Source: JAJFUB01 sp964622325 (lineage in GTDB: Bacteria; Armatimonadota; Zipacnadia; Zipacnadales; UBA11051). Taken from it: a stretch of DNA of 64,000 bases. Positions 25,241 to 33,338 of this stretch are shown here, piece by piece; the first letter of the stretch is position 1, and each line of letters starts with the position of its first letter. The stretch is taken from the NCBI GenBank assembly GCA_964622325.1, contig CAZUOJ010000006.1, positions 1 through 64,000 of the forward strand, read 5' to 3'. A program made the translations under genes and the position numbers. The notes below the pieces were generated by a model that saw nothing but the letters and a program-made list of their open reading frames with translations, searched no databases and was not told the DNA's origin.

Positions 25241-27130
25241 TTAAACGCCATAAAACATCAAATACGCGGCATTGAGGCCCCAATTTAAGCCCAGAGATTT
25301 CATATATTCAAATTTGGCTTTGGCGGCGGCCTCATGCGCGGCTTGCAAAGCCGTCCGATCTCCCTGGCCGGATCGTAAAGCGTCCCGCGTGAGCACATAA
25401 TCCCTGTTCAGACGAGCATAATTAACGCCAATGCGCAAAAATTCAATCCGTTTTTGAATGATTTCATCATTGCCCGCTCGCTGCCTCGCCTCATCCAGAT
25501 AGCCATGCAATTCTGCCAGAAAAGCATCTGTAAATTGCGCGGCCAGCAAGCCCTGATTGACTTTATAGCCCTGATATTCATTTGTGGCAGCAAGGCGATC
25601 GCACATCTTTTCGACAGCTTCAAAATAATGGCGCACAGGCTCAGCCGCAGGCCCCCAGCCCGCCTCGCAATAATCTCTGATGATTTCCTCCACATCGCGG
25701 CTTGGATCCCAAAGCAGGCGAATCGTCACATAATAATTAATCCCATTTAGCGCCCAATGATTGAAGCATGTGTCAAAATCTGTCACTTTCATTCCCGTCT
25801 GGGCGCACATCTTTAAATCTTCGCCCAGGCGATGCGGATAGAAGACAGGGAAGCCCATTCCTGTCATAAACAGATTAGGCCGTAAAAATAGTCCGCCGGG
25901 AGCGGCTTTGGCCCATGCCCGCCATTCTTCTTGGCATTGTTTGCGGGCTGCTTCGTTCAAATATGTAAAGCCCACATAGCCTATAAACACATTGGGATGT
26001 AGCGTCACATGCACAGGCGGCGTCCGATATGCTGAATAAGCATATGCCCCGAGCTTCCGATCGGGCATTTCCTTGGCCACTAGCTCGGCAATGGCATTAT
26101 AAAATTTTACATAGCGGTCCGTGAGCGCGACATGTTTGCCGTCTGGCGTCATCCGGGGAATATCGATGATAGGGCCGTCTTTGGCATCCCAGGCTTCACA
26201 ATTCGGACAAACACAAAATGTCTGGGGCCCGCCGTCATTAGGCGAGATGGAGGCGCAAAGCAAGCCCGGATTGGCTTTCAGCTTGGCGATAACATCCGCG
26301 GCGATTTGGCGATGCAGCTCGGGATTAGAAACGCACAGCCGAGCGCGATCCGGCGGGCCATGGCTTTGATCGCGGCTGCCATTGGGCTGCAGGGCGAACC
26401 ATTCCGGATGTGTCTTGCCAAAACGCTCCCAATAATCTCCATACGCATGGCCGTAATTCATTTCGCCTTGCGTGCCGTTGCGATTATGCAGCCACCAATC
26501 ATAGCCTTTTTGTAAGAAAGCCTCGTATTGTTCTCGTGTAATGCCCAGCTTTTCTAGGCCTGGCTGCTGACGCTCATTCCAGCGCAAAGCGCGAATATGT
26601 CGCTGGATAATCGGGGGCACATAGCGATAATGCCAATCGGCTGGAACTGTAATCGTTTGTCGTTGCGGGACGACTTCTCCTAGCTCTCCGGGCCACAGCC
26701 AGCGGCAGCCCAGCCTTTCCAGCAGCTCCAACGCCGCCCAGAGCGTCCCTTTGAGCTTATATCCTGTAGGCCCCCAATCACAGCCGATCAGAAAAAGCGC
26801 TGTCGGCGTCGCCTGCAGGCGCAATTCTTCGGGGGCTAAAGGCGCCTGTTCCTCTCCTGGAGATTCTCCAGCCCGGCCACTGATAATTTTGATAGCCTGC
26901 CATTCTTTCGGAACAGGCTGGGGCTCGTGTATAATTGGCAAAGTGGCGCCGCTCATTTTGCGCACATAATGCTGCAATTTCGTTGCCGCGAGCTGAGCTG
27001 CTTCCGAGGGCTGAGCCTGCAATACGATTGCCGCGGCCGCTTTGCCCTCTTTCACAAGCGTTAAATCCGTCCAGGCAGCTTTTGCCCCAATGAGCCCACA
27101 ACACAAAATTATGAAGACGCCACGGAACAT
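25241..27130 (-). CDS. Secreted DUF4838-like protein (alpha-glucuronidase-related)
   Basis: A 629-aa exported protein; MFRGVFIILCCGLIGAKA is the signal peptide. The start at 27130 is preferred because GAGG lies ten bases upstream, while an ATG six codons earlier has no ribosome site. Early residues (AAQLAATKLQHYVRKMSGATLPII) match the N-terminal alpha/beta domain shared with alpha-glucuronidases and hexosaminidases. The middle carries CVCPNCEAWDAKDGP (a four-residue Cys pair, metal-binding-like) and LGAYAYSAYRTPPVHV, typical of DUF4838. The barrel continues to NGINYYVTIRLLWDPSRDVEEII. Probable glycosidase acting outside the cytoplasm; substrate unknown. Confidence 0.82.
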   Translation of the reverse strand: MFRGVFIILCCGLIGAKAAWTDLTLVKEGKAAAAIVLQAQPSEAAQLAATKLQHYVRKMSGATLPIIHEPQPVPKEWQAIKIISGRAGESPGEEQAPLAPEELRLQATPTALFLIGCDWGPTGYKLKGTLWAALELLERLGCRWLWPGELGEVVPQRQTITVPADWHYRYVPPIIQRHIRALRWNERQQPGLEKLGITREQYEAFLQKGYDWWLHNRNGTQGEMNYGHAYGDYWERFGKTHPEWFALQPNGSRDQSHGPPDRARLCVSNPELHRQIAADVIAKLKANPGLLCASISPNDGGPQTFCVCPNCEAWDAKDGPIIDIPRMTPDGKHVALTDRYVKFYNAIAELVAKEMPDRKLGAYAYSAYRTPPVHVTLHPNVFIGYVGFTYLNEAARKQCQEEWRAWAKAAPGGLFLRPNLFMTGMGFPVFYPHRLGEDLKMCAQTGMKVTDFDTCFNHWALNGINYYVTIRLLWDPSRDVEEIIRDYCEAGWGPAAEPVRHYFEAVEKMCDRLAATNEYQGYKVNQGLLAAQFTDAFLAELHGYLDEARQRAGNDEIIQKRIEFLRIGVNYARLNRDYVLTRDALRSGQGDRTALQAAHEAAAKAKFEYMKSLGLNWGLNAAYLMFYGV

Positions 27131-27315
27131 AGCCTTTCGCCTCTTCATTGATTATGATTTTGATTTTTCTCTTAGGAGGCTGGCGCGGCTATAATTGTCC
27201 CCATTCAGAACATATAAACATACGATCCTTACAAAATAAATGAGCGTAATTTTCTTTTTTTGCTTCCAAGATCTTTGTTTAAAAATAGCATAGGGCGCAT
27301 TTTGCCCCGCCCCGC

Positions 27316-28071
27316 TCACCAGCATGTATATCCGCCATCAATGACAAGATCATGGCCTGTTGTATAGCTGGCGGCATCCGAAGCCAGATACACAACAGCT
27401 CCTACAAGCTCTTCGGGCTCCGCCATTCGCCCCATCGGAATATAGGGCATCCAGCCGTCAAAATATTGCGGGAATTGGCGCGTCATTTCGCTCAATGTAT
27501 AGCCAGGGCTGATGGAATTCACGCGCACATTGTATTTCGCCCATTCCACGGCCAGACTCCGTGTAAGATGGACAACGCCGGCTTTCGAAGCGTTATAAGC
27601 GACTTGACATTGCGGACGATTAACAATGCTGGCCGACATAGAAGCAATGTTGATAATGGAGCCGGAGCGCTGCTCAATCATAATCCGTCCTGCCGCCTGA
27701 CAGGCTAAAAATGTGCCTTTCAGATTCACATTCAGCACTTTATCCCATTCCTCTTCTGTCATTTCTTCCGCTTCATGCCAGATGCATATTCCCGCGCTGT
27801 TCACAAGCACATCCAGGCGCCCCATTTCCTCCTTAATGCGGGCAAAAGCCGCCTGCACTTGCGCCTTATCTGTTACATCGCAGAGCAAGCTCAGCGTGCC
27901 CTGGCCCATCTCCGCTGCCGATTGCTCCAGACGATCGGGCAAAATATCCAAAAGCGCAATCCGGCAGCCAAATTCCTGCAAGGCGTCCGCACAGGCGCGG
28001 CCTATGCCGCGCGCCCCGCCTGTTACAGCCGCCACACGTCCTGTCATATCGAATTTTTCGCGCAATGCCAT
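27316..28071 (-). CDS. Short-chain dehydrogenase/reductase
   Basis: A 251-aa classical SDR. The cofactor site is T-G-G-A-R-G-I-G near the N-terminus, followed by the Asp-containing second strand (LLDILPDR), which favours NAD(H), then NSAG, the catalytic Ser in IINIASMSAS, and Y-x3-K in AYNASKAGVV. The C-terminal SPGYTLSEMTRQF and VIDGGYTCW complete the fold. The ATG at 28071 follows AAGGAGGG at good spacing, while the frame extends upstream without support. Best matches by eye are sorbitol, mannitol or gluconate 5-dehydrogenase types. Neighbouring glycan genes support sugar-alcohol or uronate oxidation. Confidence 0.9.
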   Translation of the reverse strand: MALREKFDMTGRVAAVTGGARGIGRACADALQEFGCRIALLDILPDRLEQSAAEMGQGTLSLLCDVTDKAQVQAAFARIKEEMGRLDVLVNSAGICIWHEAEEMTEEEWDKVLNVNLKGTFLACQAAGRIMIEQRSGSIINIASMSASIVNRPQCQVAYNASKAGVVHLTRSLAVEWAKYNVRVNSISPGYTLSEMTRQFPQYFDGWMPYIPMGRMAEPEELVGAVVYLASDAASYTTGHDLVIDGGYTCW

Positions 28072-28246
28072 TGGAAAATCCCTCCTTGAGCCCTTTTGCC
28101 TGATTTGTGCCATTTCTAAATATTATTCCTTGCTTCAGGGCTTCTTCCCTTTTCCATAGTCTGCTTCAAGCAGGAACAAATCGCTCTTGAGGGAAAAAGC
28201 GATAAATACAAGCTGCGGAAAATAACACATTCAGGGAGAGAGGCTT

Positions 28247-30517
28247 ATGCTCAAGGCACATGCAGGCTATCTTCTTATCGTTGTCTATTTGGGGATTGCA
28301 GGATTTGGCAATACGGCAGAAATGGCAAAATCGCTGGCAGAATATGGCGACATTTCCACAGCCCAGGCGGCCCAAGAAACATTGCAAAAAGCAATACGGG
28401 AAGCCTTGCAAGCGGGCGGCGGCGTCATCGTCATTCCTCCCGATGCCCCGCCGACGCTGAAAATTGAAAACAATTCCCAGACAGAACGCAAAGGCTATAA
28501 TGAAGTGCCCGTTGTCACAATTGTGGATTATCGCAAAGGCTGTGTGGCTTATGAAGTGGCGCCCATTGGCAACATGCTGGGCACGACATGGGCGCCGTTT
28601 GCCATCCGGCGCAAGCTGAATTTGGGCCAGGCCAGCCTGCCGCATTGCGGCTTTCATGCGGCGCAAGCGATTGACAACGACATCGTAAGCGGCGCCATCT
28701 CGTATATGGCGACGCTTACAGAGCCTGTGCAAAAAGGCAAAGATGTGCGTTGCTATCCGGATTTGATTCGAGGGATTTGGCCCGGCGCCTATTTGAATAT
28801 TACAGGGAGTGTGATGGGCTATGCGGAGCCCTATGATCGTGTGATTGTCAAAAGCGTGGGCTGGGACGCCCAAAAGCGCGCGTATTATTTTGTCTGCGAT
28901 TTGGAGCATGATCATCCTGCTGGCGCCCTCATTTACAACAAACATTCTGTGAATGGCTTGAGCGTGGAAACATATTCCAATTGCGACAATCAAACAGTCG
29001 GCGACATCGCCGCCGTGCGCCATCAATATGCCGTGGGCGACAGCTTTGTCATCAGCGGAATGTATAAATACAACAGCGATGTATTTTCCGGCTTTGGCGA
29101 TGAGGGGGGCATTGTGTTGAATGCCGAGACAATCGGCGAAATAGATGGCTTTCATTCCACAGTGGAGGCCATTGATTGGAGCCGCGATGAAATCACATAT
29201 GCGCCCGGCCGCGTCAATGCCCATACGCTCAGCAATTCCCGGCCACTGATTAACATGAATCGCAACAAATGGATTACGCAGGGCACTGTATTGATTATTC
29301 CGCCGGGCGGCAAATACAAGGGCGAGGAATTCCCCAGCATCATCGGCGGGCCCGGCAATGTCTTTAATTATCAGGGCGGCGCCATTATCGGCTCGCCCGA
29401 TTGTCCCTGGGACGAAAGCATTGTCGGGCGTTTTTTTGCTATTACAGAGGACAGTGAAGTGATTTTGCCCAATGATCCGAGTCCTGTGGGCGGCTATGCT
29501 TCGGCGGCGGATCGGCCCATATATCGCTGGTATGAGATTAAAGAGTTTCAGCGTCGCCCTGACGGCACAAAACGGATTAAAATCTTACGCGTCCGCTGGT
29601 CCGCGGTAGCGGCCGGCGCCCCCACATTGTTTGATGACAGCAATTACACAAAAGAAGGGGCAGAAAAGCCCTTGCGTTATGCTATTGCTCCGGGCGCCTG
29701 GATCTATGATATAAGTCAGGGCTGGGCTGATGTGGCAGTCACAGGAGGCTTTGTGGACAAATCTGCGCCGCGTAAAATTCGGGTGGCGCCCAATGGCGAT
29801 CGGGGGACAAAATTTGACTTTGAAGTGGGCGATCCCATTGAGCAAGCCTGTGGCGCCGATCCGTGGCATCCCCGGCCTTTACGCATTCGTCAATTTGATC
29901 AAATTCCTTCCACAATGCCCAGTGCTACGATTGAAATGCAGCAGCTGGGCCGTGTGCAAGTGCCCATTGCCATCGACATCAGCAGCTTCACGCGCTATCG
30001 GGAAGAGATCCCACAGCGCAAAGACAAAAAGCCCCCGTACGGCACGCTCCTGAGATTGGATGCCGCGAGCTCTGTGGGGATTGATTTTGTTGGCGATACG
30101 CTGGATACAGCTATTATGTTTCGCCAGCCCAAAGGACAAATGCAGGCCATCCGCTGGCGCAATGATGTCGTGGGCTCCAGCAGCCTCAGCGTCAATCCTC
30201 AAACGGGCAATTTTCAGCTTCAGGGCGGCCAGGCTGTAGATGTCGGAGGAATGGCTCTCACACAGGCGCGCGGATTATCAGCCACAGACAAGCCCGCCGC
30301 CAACTTGCGCGGGATCAATGTGCCTGTCGCCGCAGGCGCTAATCAAATCATGATCCAATTTCCCCGCCCCGAAGCCGATGCCAATTATGCCGTCTCGTTG
30401 ACGCCCTCGTGGCTCACAAATGTTGCCGTCACAAATAAAACAAATGAAGGCTTTGTCGTGCAATTCGGCACAGCCGCTCCTGCGGAAGCCCGGCTGGATT
30501 GGATTATTGTGCGTTAA
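28247..30517 (+). CDS. Large secreted protein with pectate-lyase-like start and tail-fibre-like C-terminus
   Basis: A 756-aa exported protein. A signal peptide (MLKAHAGYLLIVVYLGIAGF...) is followed by AAQETLQKAIREALQAGGGVIVIPPDA, the opening seen in pectate-lyase-superfamily and phage tailspike beta-helices. The middle is beta-rich with many Gly and Asp turns but not obviously a regular helix. The last 75 residues (INVPVAAGANQIMIQFPRPE...ANYAVSLTPSW...VTNKTNEGFVVQF...LDWIIVR) look like the small beta domain at the end of tail-fibre and H-type lectin proteins. Ribosome site AGGGAGAGAGG. Not phage, since no phage genes surround it. Function unknown; surface glycan binding is a guess. Confidence 0.7.
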   Translation: MLKAHAGYLLIVVYLGIAGFGNTAEMAKSLAEYGDISTAQAAQETLQKAIREALQAGGGVIVIPPDAPPTLKIENNSQTERKGYNEVPVVTIVDYRKGCVAYEVAPIGNMLGTTWAPFAIRRKLNLGQASLPHCGFHAAQAIDNDIVSGAISYMATLTEPVQKGKDVRCYPDLIRGIWPGAYLNITGSVMGYAEPYDRVIVKSVGWDAQKRAYYFVCDLEHDHPAGALIYNKHSVNGLSVETYSNCDNQTVGDIAAVRHQYAVGDSFVISGMYKYNSDVFSGFGDEGGIVLNAETIGEIDGFHSTVEAIDWSRDEITYAPGRVNAHTLSNSRPLINMNRNKWITQGTVLIIPPGGKYKGEEFPSIIGGPGNVFNYQGGAIIGSPDCPWDESIVGRFFAITEDSEVILPNDPSPVGGYASAADRPIYRWYEIKEFQRRPDGTKRIKILRVRWSAVAAGAPTLFDDSNYTKEGAEKPLRYAIAPGAWIYDISQGWADVAVTGGFVDKSAPRKIRVAPNGDRGTKFDFEVGDPIEQACGADPWHPRPLRIRQFDQIPSTMPSATIEMQQLGRVQVPIAIDISSFTRYREEIPQRKDKKPPYGTLLRLDAASSVGIDFVGDTLDTAIMFRQPKGQMQAIRWRNDVVGSSSLSVNPQTGNFQLQGGQAVDVGGMALTQARGLSATDKPAANLRGINVPVAAGANQIMIQFPRPEADANYAVSLTPSWLTNVAVTNKTNEGFVVQFGTAAPAEARLDWIIVR

Positions 30518-30686
30518 GCTCGTATTCGCTGCCATGCTGGCCCAGCCAGGCCTTTTCGTCGTGAGCCTGAAATAACAACAGAAAGCGCTGGAAGAGGGCG
30601 GAAAGAACAGCTTCGTTAGTCTTGAGGGCGGCTTTGCCAGGGCCACTGCCTAGACGATAATAATCTCTGCGACGAGGGGAATTATA

Positions 30687-31655
30687 TTAAGAAGCGTCAG
30701 CAATGGCGTTTTGTAAATCAGCGGCTATACGATCAAAATGAGGCGCTTCAAAGAGGCTGCCATAATCCGCCAGCACAAGCGTTTCCACGCCCAGAGCTGC
30801 GGCCAAGGGAATAGCTTCCAGGATATGATCGCGGGGGCTGGGGCTGGCGGCGAGCCAAAGCATGTAGCGCTTTCCATGTCTTTCCGCGAGCTTGGCGCCT
30901 TCTTGATGCAGTTCTCGCAGCGCCCGATCCCATGGCACATTGTGATATTGCCAGGGCACGAACAAAGAAAGCACATCACAGGCGGAGCACGCCGTCAGCG
31001 CATTCCAATCTTCCGTGCCGCTGGGGACAGGCATGCCTGGCATTGCCGGCGAGGGCATGACGAGCGAAAGCATTTTGAAGTCTACAGATTGTATCGCCGC
31101 TGCGGCTGCGAGCAAAAACATGACAAGACTCTGCGTCCGGAATTGGGGCACATGCTCCGTCAATTCCCGCGGCATTTCGTGGCTAAACGAAGCATGATAC
31201 AGGCGCTGACAGTACACACAGCGACACGCCCAATGGCCCCGCGAATAATAAAAAGACGGCTCATCCCATAAGAAGCCCTGTACTTCTAACATCCAGGCTA
31301 AGGTGCGCATATTGGAAGAGAACCATTCCAGAAAATAAGGATTGTTGGGACAGGCTTTGGGCACTCGTCGCCCCCGACTGTCTATTTGTAAAGCTTGGGG
31401 ATGCGTATCCACATAGAGACTGGGAATAGAAGGATCGGGATCCAGCACGCGGCCATAGCCCCAGGGGACGGCATAGGCTTCCAAGCCCTGGCTGCGCAAA
31501 TGGCGCACAAAGCTGGCAATGGGCTCGGCCCGCCAGCGCACATCATCCTCATAACAGCCCACAAACACAAGCGAAAAGCCAAAATCCGCCAGCCGAGCAG
31601 GCTCAATGCGACTCAGTTCTTGGGCGCCGCCTGAAAGACAAATTCCCACGCGCAT
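30687..31655 (-). CDS. Putative TIM-barrel glycosidase-like protein
   Basis: A 322-aa protein without a signal peptide. MRVGICLSGGAQEL begins the first strand; later come FSLVFVGCYEDD, AYAVPWGYGRV, EVQGFLWDEPSFYY (an acid pair at the end of a strand, as in GH-A enzymes), and C-R-C-V-Y-C-Q-R-L-Y, a Cys cluster like those in several glycosidase-related domains of unknown function. The start at 31655 has AGAGG seven bases upstream. I do not recognise a named family. By context it could cut or modify an oligosaccharide in the cytoplasm. Confidence 0.6.
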   Translation of the reverse strand: MRVGICLSGGAQELSRIEPARLADFGFSLVFVGCYEDDVRWRAEPIASFVRHLRSQGLEAYAVPWGYGRVLDPDPSIPSLYVDTHPQALQIDSRGRRVPKACPNNPYFLEWFSSNMRTLAWMLEVQGFLWDEPSFYYSRGHWACRCVYCQRLYHASFSHEMPRELTEHVPQFRTQSLVMFLLAAAAAIQSVDFKMLSLVMPSPAMPGMPVPSGTEDWNALTACSACDVLSLFVPWQYHNVPWDRALRELHQEGAKLAERHGKRYMLWLAASPSPRDHILEAIPLAAALGVETLVLADYGSLFEAPHFDRIAADLQNAIADAS

Positions 31656-31787
31656 AACGGGCCTCTGAAAAGCGAATTTTGCGGGCAACGGCTCCAAGAA
31701 AAGCCGACATCAGAATAGCTGAATCTGCAGCCATTCTCGCTTTTGCGCTTCGTGGCTTATCCATGCAGAGAAACGCTTTTTGTGATT

Positions 31788-32528
31788 TTACATTTTGGGC
31801 TTTTGTGCCACAGCCACATACGATGTGCCCAAGGGCAGATTCAGATATTGCAAGAGCCAATTTTCTAGTTTTAAGGATTTAATAAGAAGATTATTCAGCC
31901 AGGGCTTTAAAATGCGCAAATCAGTGCGCGGCTCATCGGGCAATTTGGGCCGAAAGCGCTGCCCTAGCCGAAACAGCAAAATGGGCGGAAAGGCAAACAT
32001 GACAACGGCTGATAATTTCAACACATTTGCGCCCGCTTCCTGCAGTTTCTGCCTCAATTCTGTGGCCCTGTAGCGCCGCCGATGTCCTAAAGCTTCATCA
32101 TGTTCACTCCATAAGAAGCGATGCGCCGGCACTGTAACAAATAAAAAGCCGCCGGGCTGTAAAACGCGCAACATTTCCCGAAGCCCTGCTCGATCGTCCG
32201 GAAGATGTTCCAGCACATCACAACTAATCACAGCGTGGAAGCTTGCGGAGGCATAGGGGAGGGCCAGCACATCTGCAGCGGCTAATTGCTTTAAGTTCCG
32301 CTGCCGACAAAAAGCCAAAGCCTCCAGCGACACATCGCAGCCATATAAATCTGTGAGGCCCTCTAAAGCCTTGAGCGTGCCTCCTGTGCCACAGCCAGCA
32401 TCTAAAATCCGCGCCCCGGGATCCTGAACATATTGCCGCACAAGCTGCCGCACAAGCTGCCGGCGTCCCACGAACCACCAATAAGTTTCTTCCAATTCAT
32501 ATAATTCTTGGAAATCGCGTGATTGCAT
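31788..32528 (-). CDS. SAM-dependent methyltransferase, class I
   Basis: A 246-aa methyltransferase of the type 11/12/23 fold. Motif I is ILDAGCGTGG, the acidic post-I residue is in LYGCDVSLEAL, and the ISCDVLEHLPDDRAGLREMLRVLQPGG segment covers motifs III-IV. The C-terminal third is more hydrophobic (VVMFAFPPILLFRLGQRF) and may bind a lipid or quinone-like substrate. The N-terminal helix contains a duplicated LVRQ-LVRQ unit from an exact 12-base tandem repeat. Divergent from lexA across 145 bases. Substrate unknown. Confidence 0.85.
   Translation of the reverse strand: MQSRDFQELYELEETYWWFVGRRQLVRQLVRQYVQDPGARILDAGCGTGGTLKALEGLTDLYGCDVSLEALAFCRQRNLKQLAAADVLALPYASASFHAVISCDVLEHLPDDRAGLREMLRVLQPGGFLFVTVPAHRFLWSEHDEALGHRRRYRATELRQKLQEAGANVLKLSAVVMFAFPPILLFRLGQRFRPKLPDEPRTDLRILKPWLNNLLIKSLKLENWLLQYLNLPLGTSYVAVAQKPKM
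32436..32459. repeat. 12-base tandem duplication inside the methyltransferase gene
   Basis: CCGCACAAGCTG is present twice head to tail. It is in frame and gives the doubled LVRQ in the N-terminal helix. Recent replication slippage is the simplest origin. Confidence 0.85.
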
Positions 32529-32577
32529 TGCTTGGCTGCTATGAGAAGAAATATTTCTGGCTATTCATATTAATAAT

Positions 32578-32617
32578 AGAACGAATGTTTGACAAATCCT
32601 AAAAAACATGATAATAT
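32578..32617 (+). promoter_or_regulatory. lexA: lexA promoter with overlapping LexA box
   Basis: A-GAAC-GAAT-GTTT-G (32578-32591) fits the Gram-positive-type LexA box GAAC-N4-GTTY. It overlaps a consensus -35 hexamer TTGACA (32589-32594), which is 17 bases from TAATAT (32612-32617); GATAAT at 32610-32615 is an alternative -10. The arrangement would let LexA block its own transcription. Confidence 0.7.
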
Positions 32618-32673
32618 CAGACAAATATTTCAGTTATACAAATAACGGCTAAAGAGATAAGGAAAGCAAAGAT

Positions 32674-33282
32674 ATGGCCCGCCCCAAGCTCACGCCTCGC
32701 CGCCAGCAGATTTTGGATTACATTATGCAAATGACACGAGAACGCGGCTATCCGCCGACTGTCCGCGAAATTGGACGCGCCGTGGGGCTGGCTTCCAGCT
32801 CTTCTGTGCATTTTCATTTGCGCGCTTTAGAGAAAGCGGGCTATCTGGAGCGGGATGGCTCCCTCACGCGCGCTTTACGGCCACGGCTTGCCCGTCCCGC
32901 GCAAACAACGCGTTATATTCCGCTTGTGGGAAAAGTCGCTGCGGGCGAGCCGCTTTTAGCGCAGCAAAATATCGAAGATGTTCTGCCTTTGCCAGAAGGA
33001 TTCATTCCTGAAGGCGAAATTTTTCTTTTGCGCGTCCAGGGCGACAGCATGATTAAAGCCGGCATTTTGGATGGCGATCTTGTCATTGTGCGTCGCCAGC
33101 CGACGGCGGAAAATGGCGATATTGTTGTCGCCCTAATCGGCGAAGAAGCGACAATAAAGCGCTTTTTTCGGCATGCGCACGCTGTCGAGCTGCGCCCCGA
33201 AAATGATCTCCTGGAGCCCATTATTACACGAGAAGCCCATATTATCGGCAAAGTTTGCGGCCTCATGAGGATGTATCCCTAA
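32674..33282 (+). CDS. lexA: LexA, SOS-response repressor
   Basis: A 202-aa LexA. The N-terminal winged helix (LTPRRQQILDYI, YPPTVREIGRAVGLASSSSVHFHLRALEKAGYL) binds the operator. The self-cleavage site is Ala90-Gly91 in VAAGEP, the protease serine is Ser125 in GDSM, and the general base is Lys162 in ATIKRF. Spacing is typical of functional LexA. It represses DNA-repair genes until RecA filaments stimulate cleavage. The upstream promoter carries a LexA box, so autoregulation is expected. Family assignment is certain. Confidence 0.97.
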   Translation: MARPKLTPRRQQILDYIMQMTRERGYPPTVREIGRAVGLASSSSVHFHLRALEKAGYLERDGSLTRALRPRLARPAQTTRYIPLVGKVAAGEPLLAQQNIEDVLPLPEGFIPEGEIFLLRVQGDSMIKAGILDGDLVIVRRQPTAENGDIVVALIGEEATIKRFFRHAHAVELRPENDLLEPIITREAHIIGKVCGLMRMYP

Positions 33283-33308
33283 ATCTGGGAAGGCCTCGTT
33301 ATTTGTTT

Positions 33309-33336
33309 TTTGTTTTCTAACAAAGCTCTTTTTTGC
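33309..33336 (+). terminator. Weak A/T-rich stem-loop between convergent lexA and phosphatase genes
   Basis: TTTGTT pairs with AACAAA around a four-base loop (33309-33324), and a GCTC-TTTTTT tail follows. The stem is short and A/T-rich, so this is a low-confidence terminator for lexA. Confidence 0.3.
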
Positions 33337-33338
33337 TT

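Noticed and set aside
28166..29224. 352-codon open frame antisense to the secreted protein at 28247-30517
   Set aside because: It has no ribosome site, is rich in Ile, Ala, His and Cys in a pattern typical of a reverse-strand shadow, and matches no family, while the plus-strand gene has a signal peptide and good Shine-Dalgarno sequence.
28247..30517. Prophage remnant suggested by the tail-fibre-like C-terminus
   Set aside because: No capsid, terminase, integrase or lysis genes and no attachment-site repeats flank it; the protein has a bacterial signal peptide.
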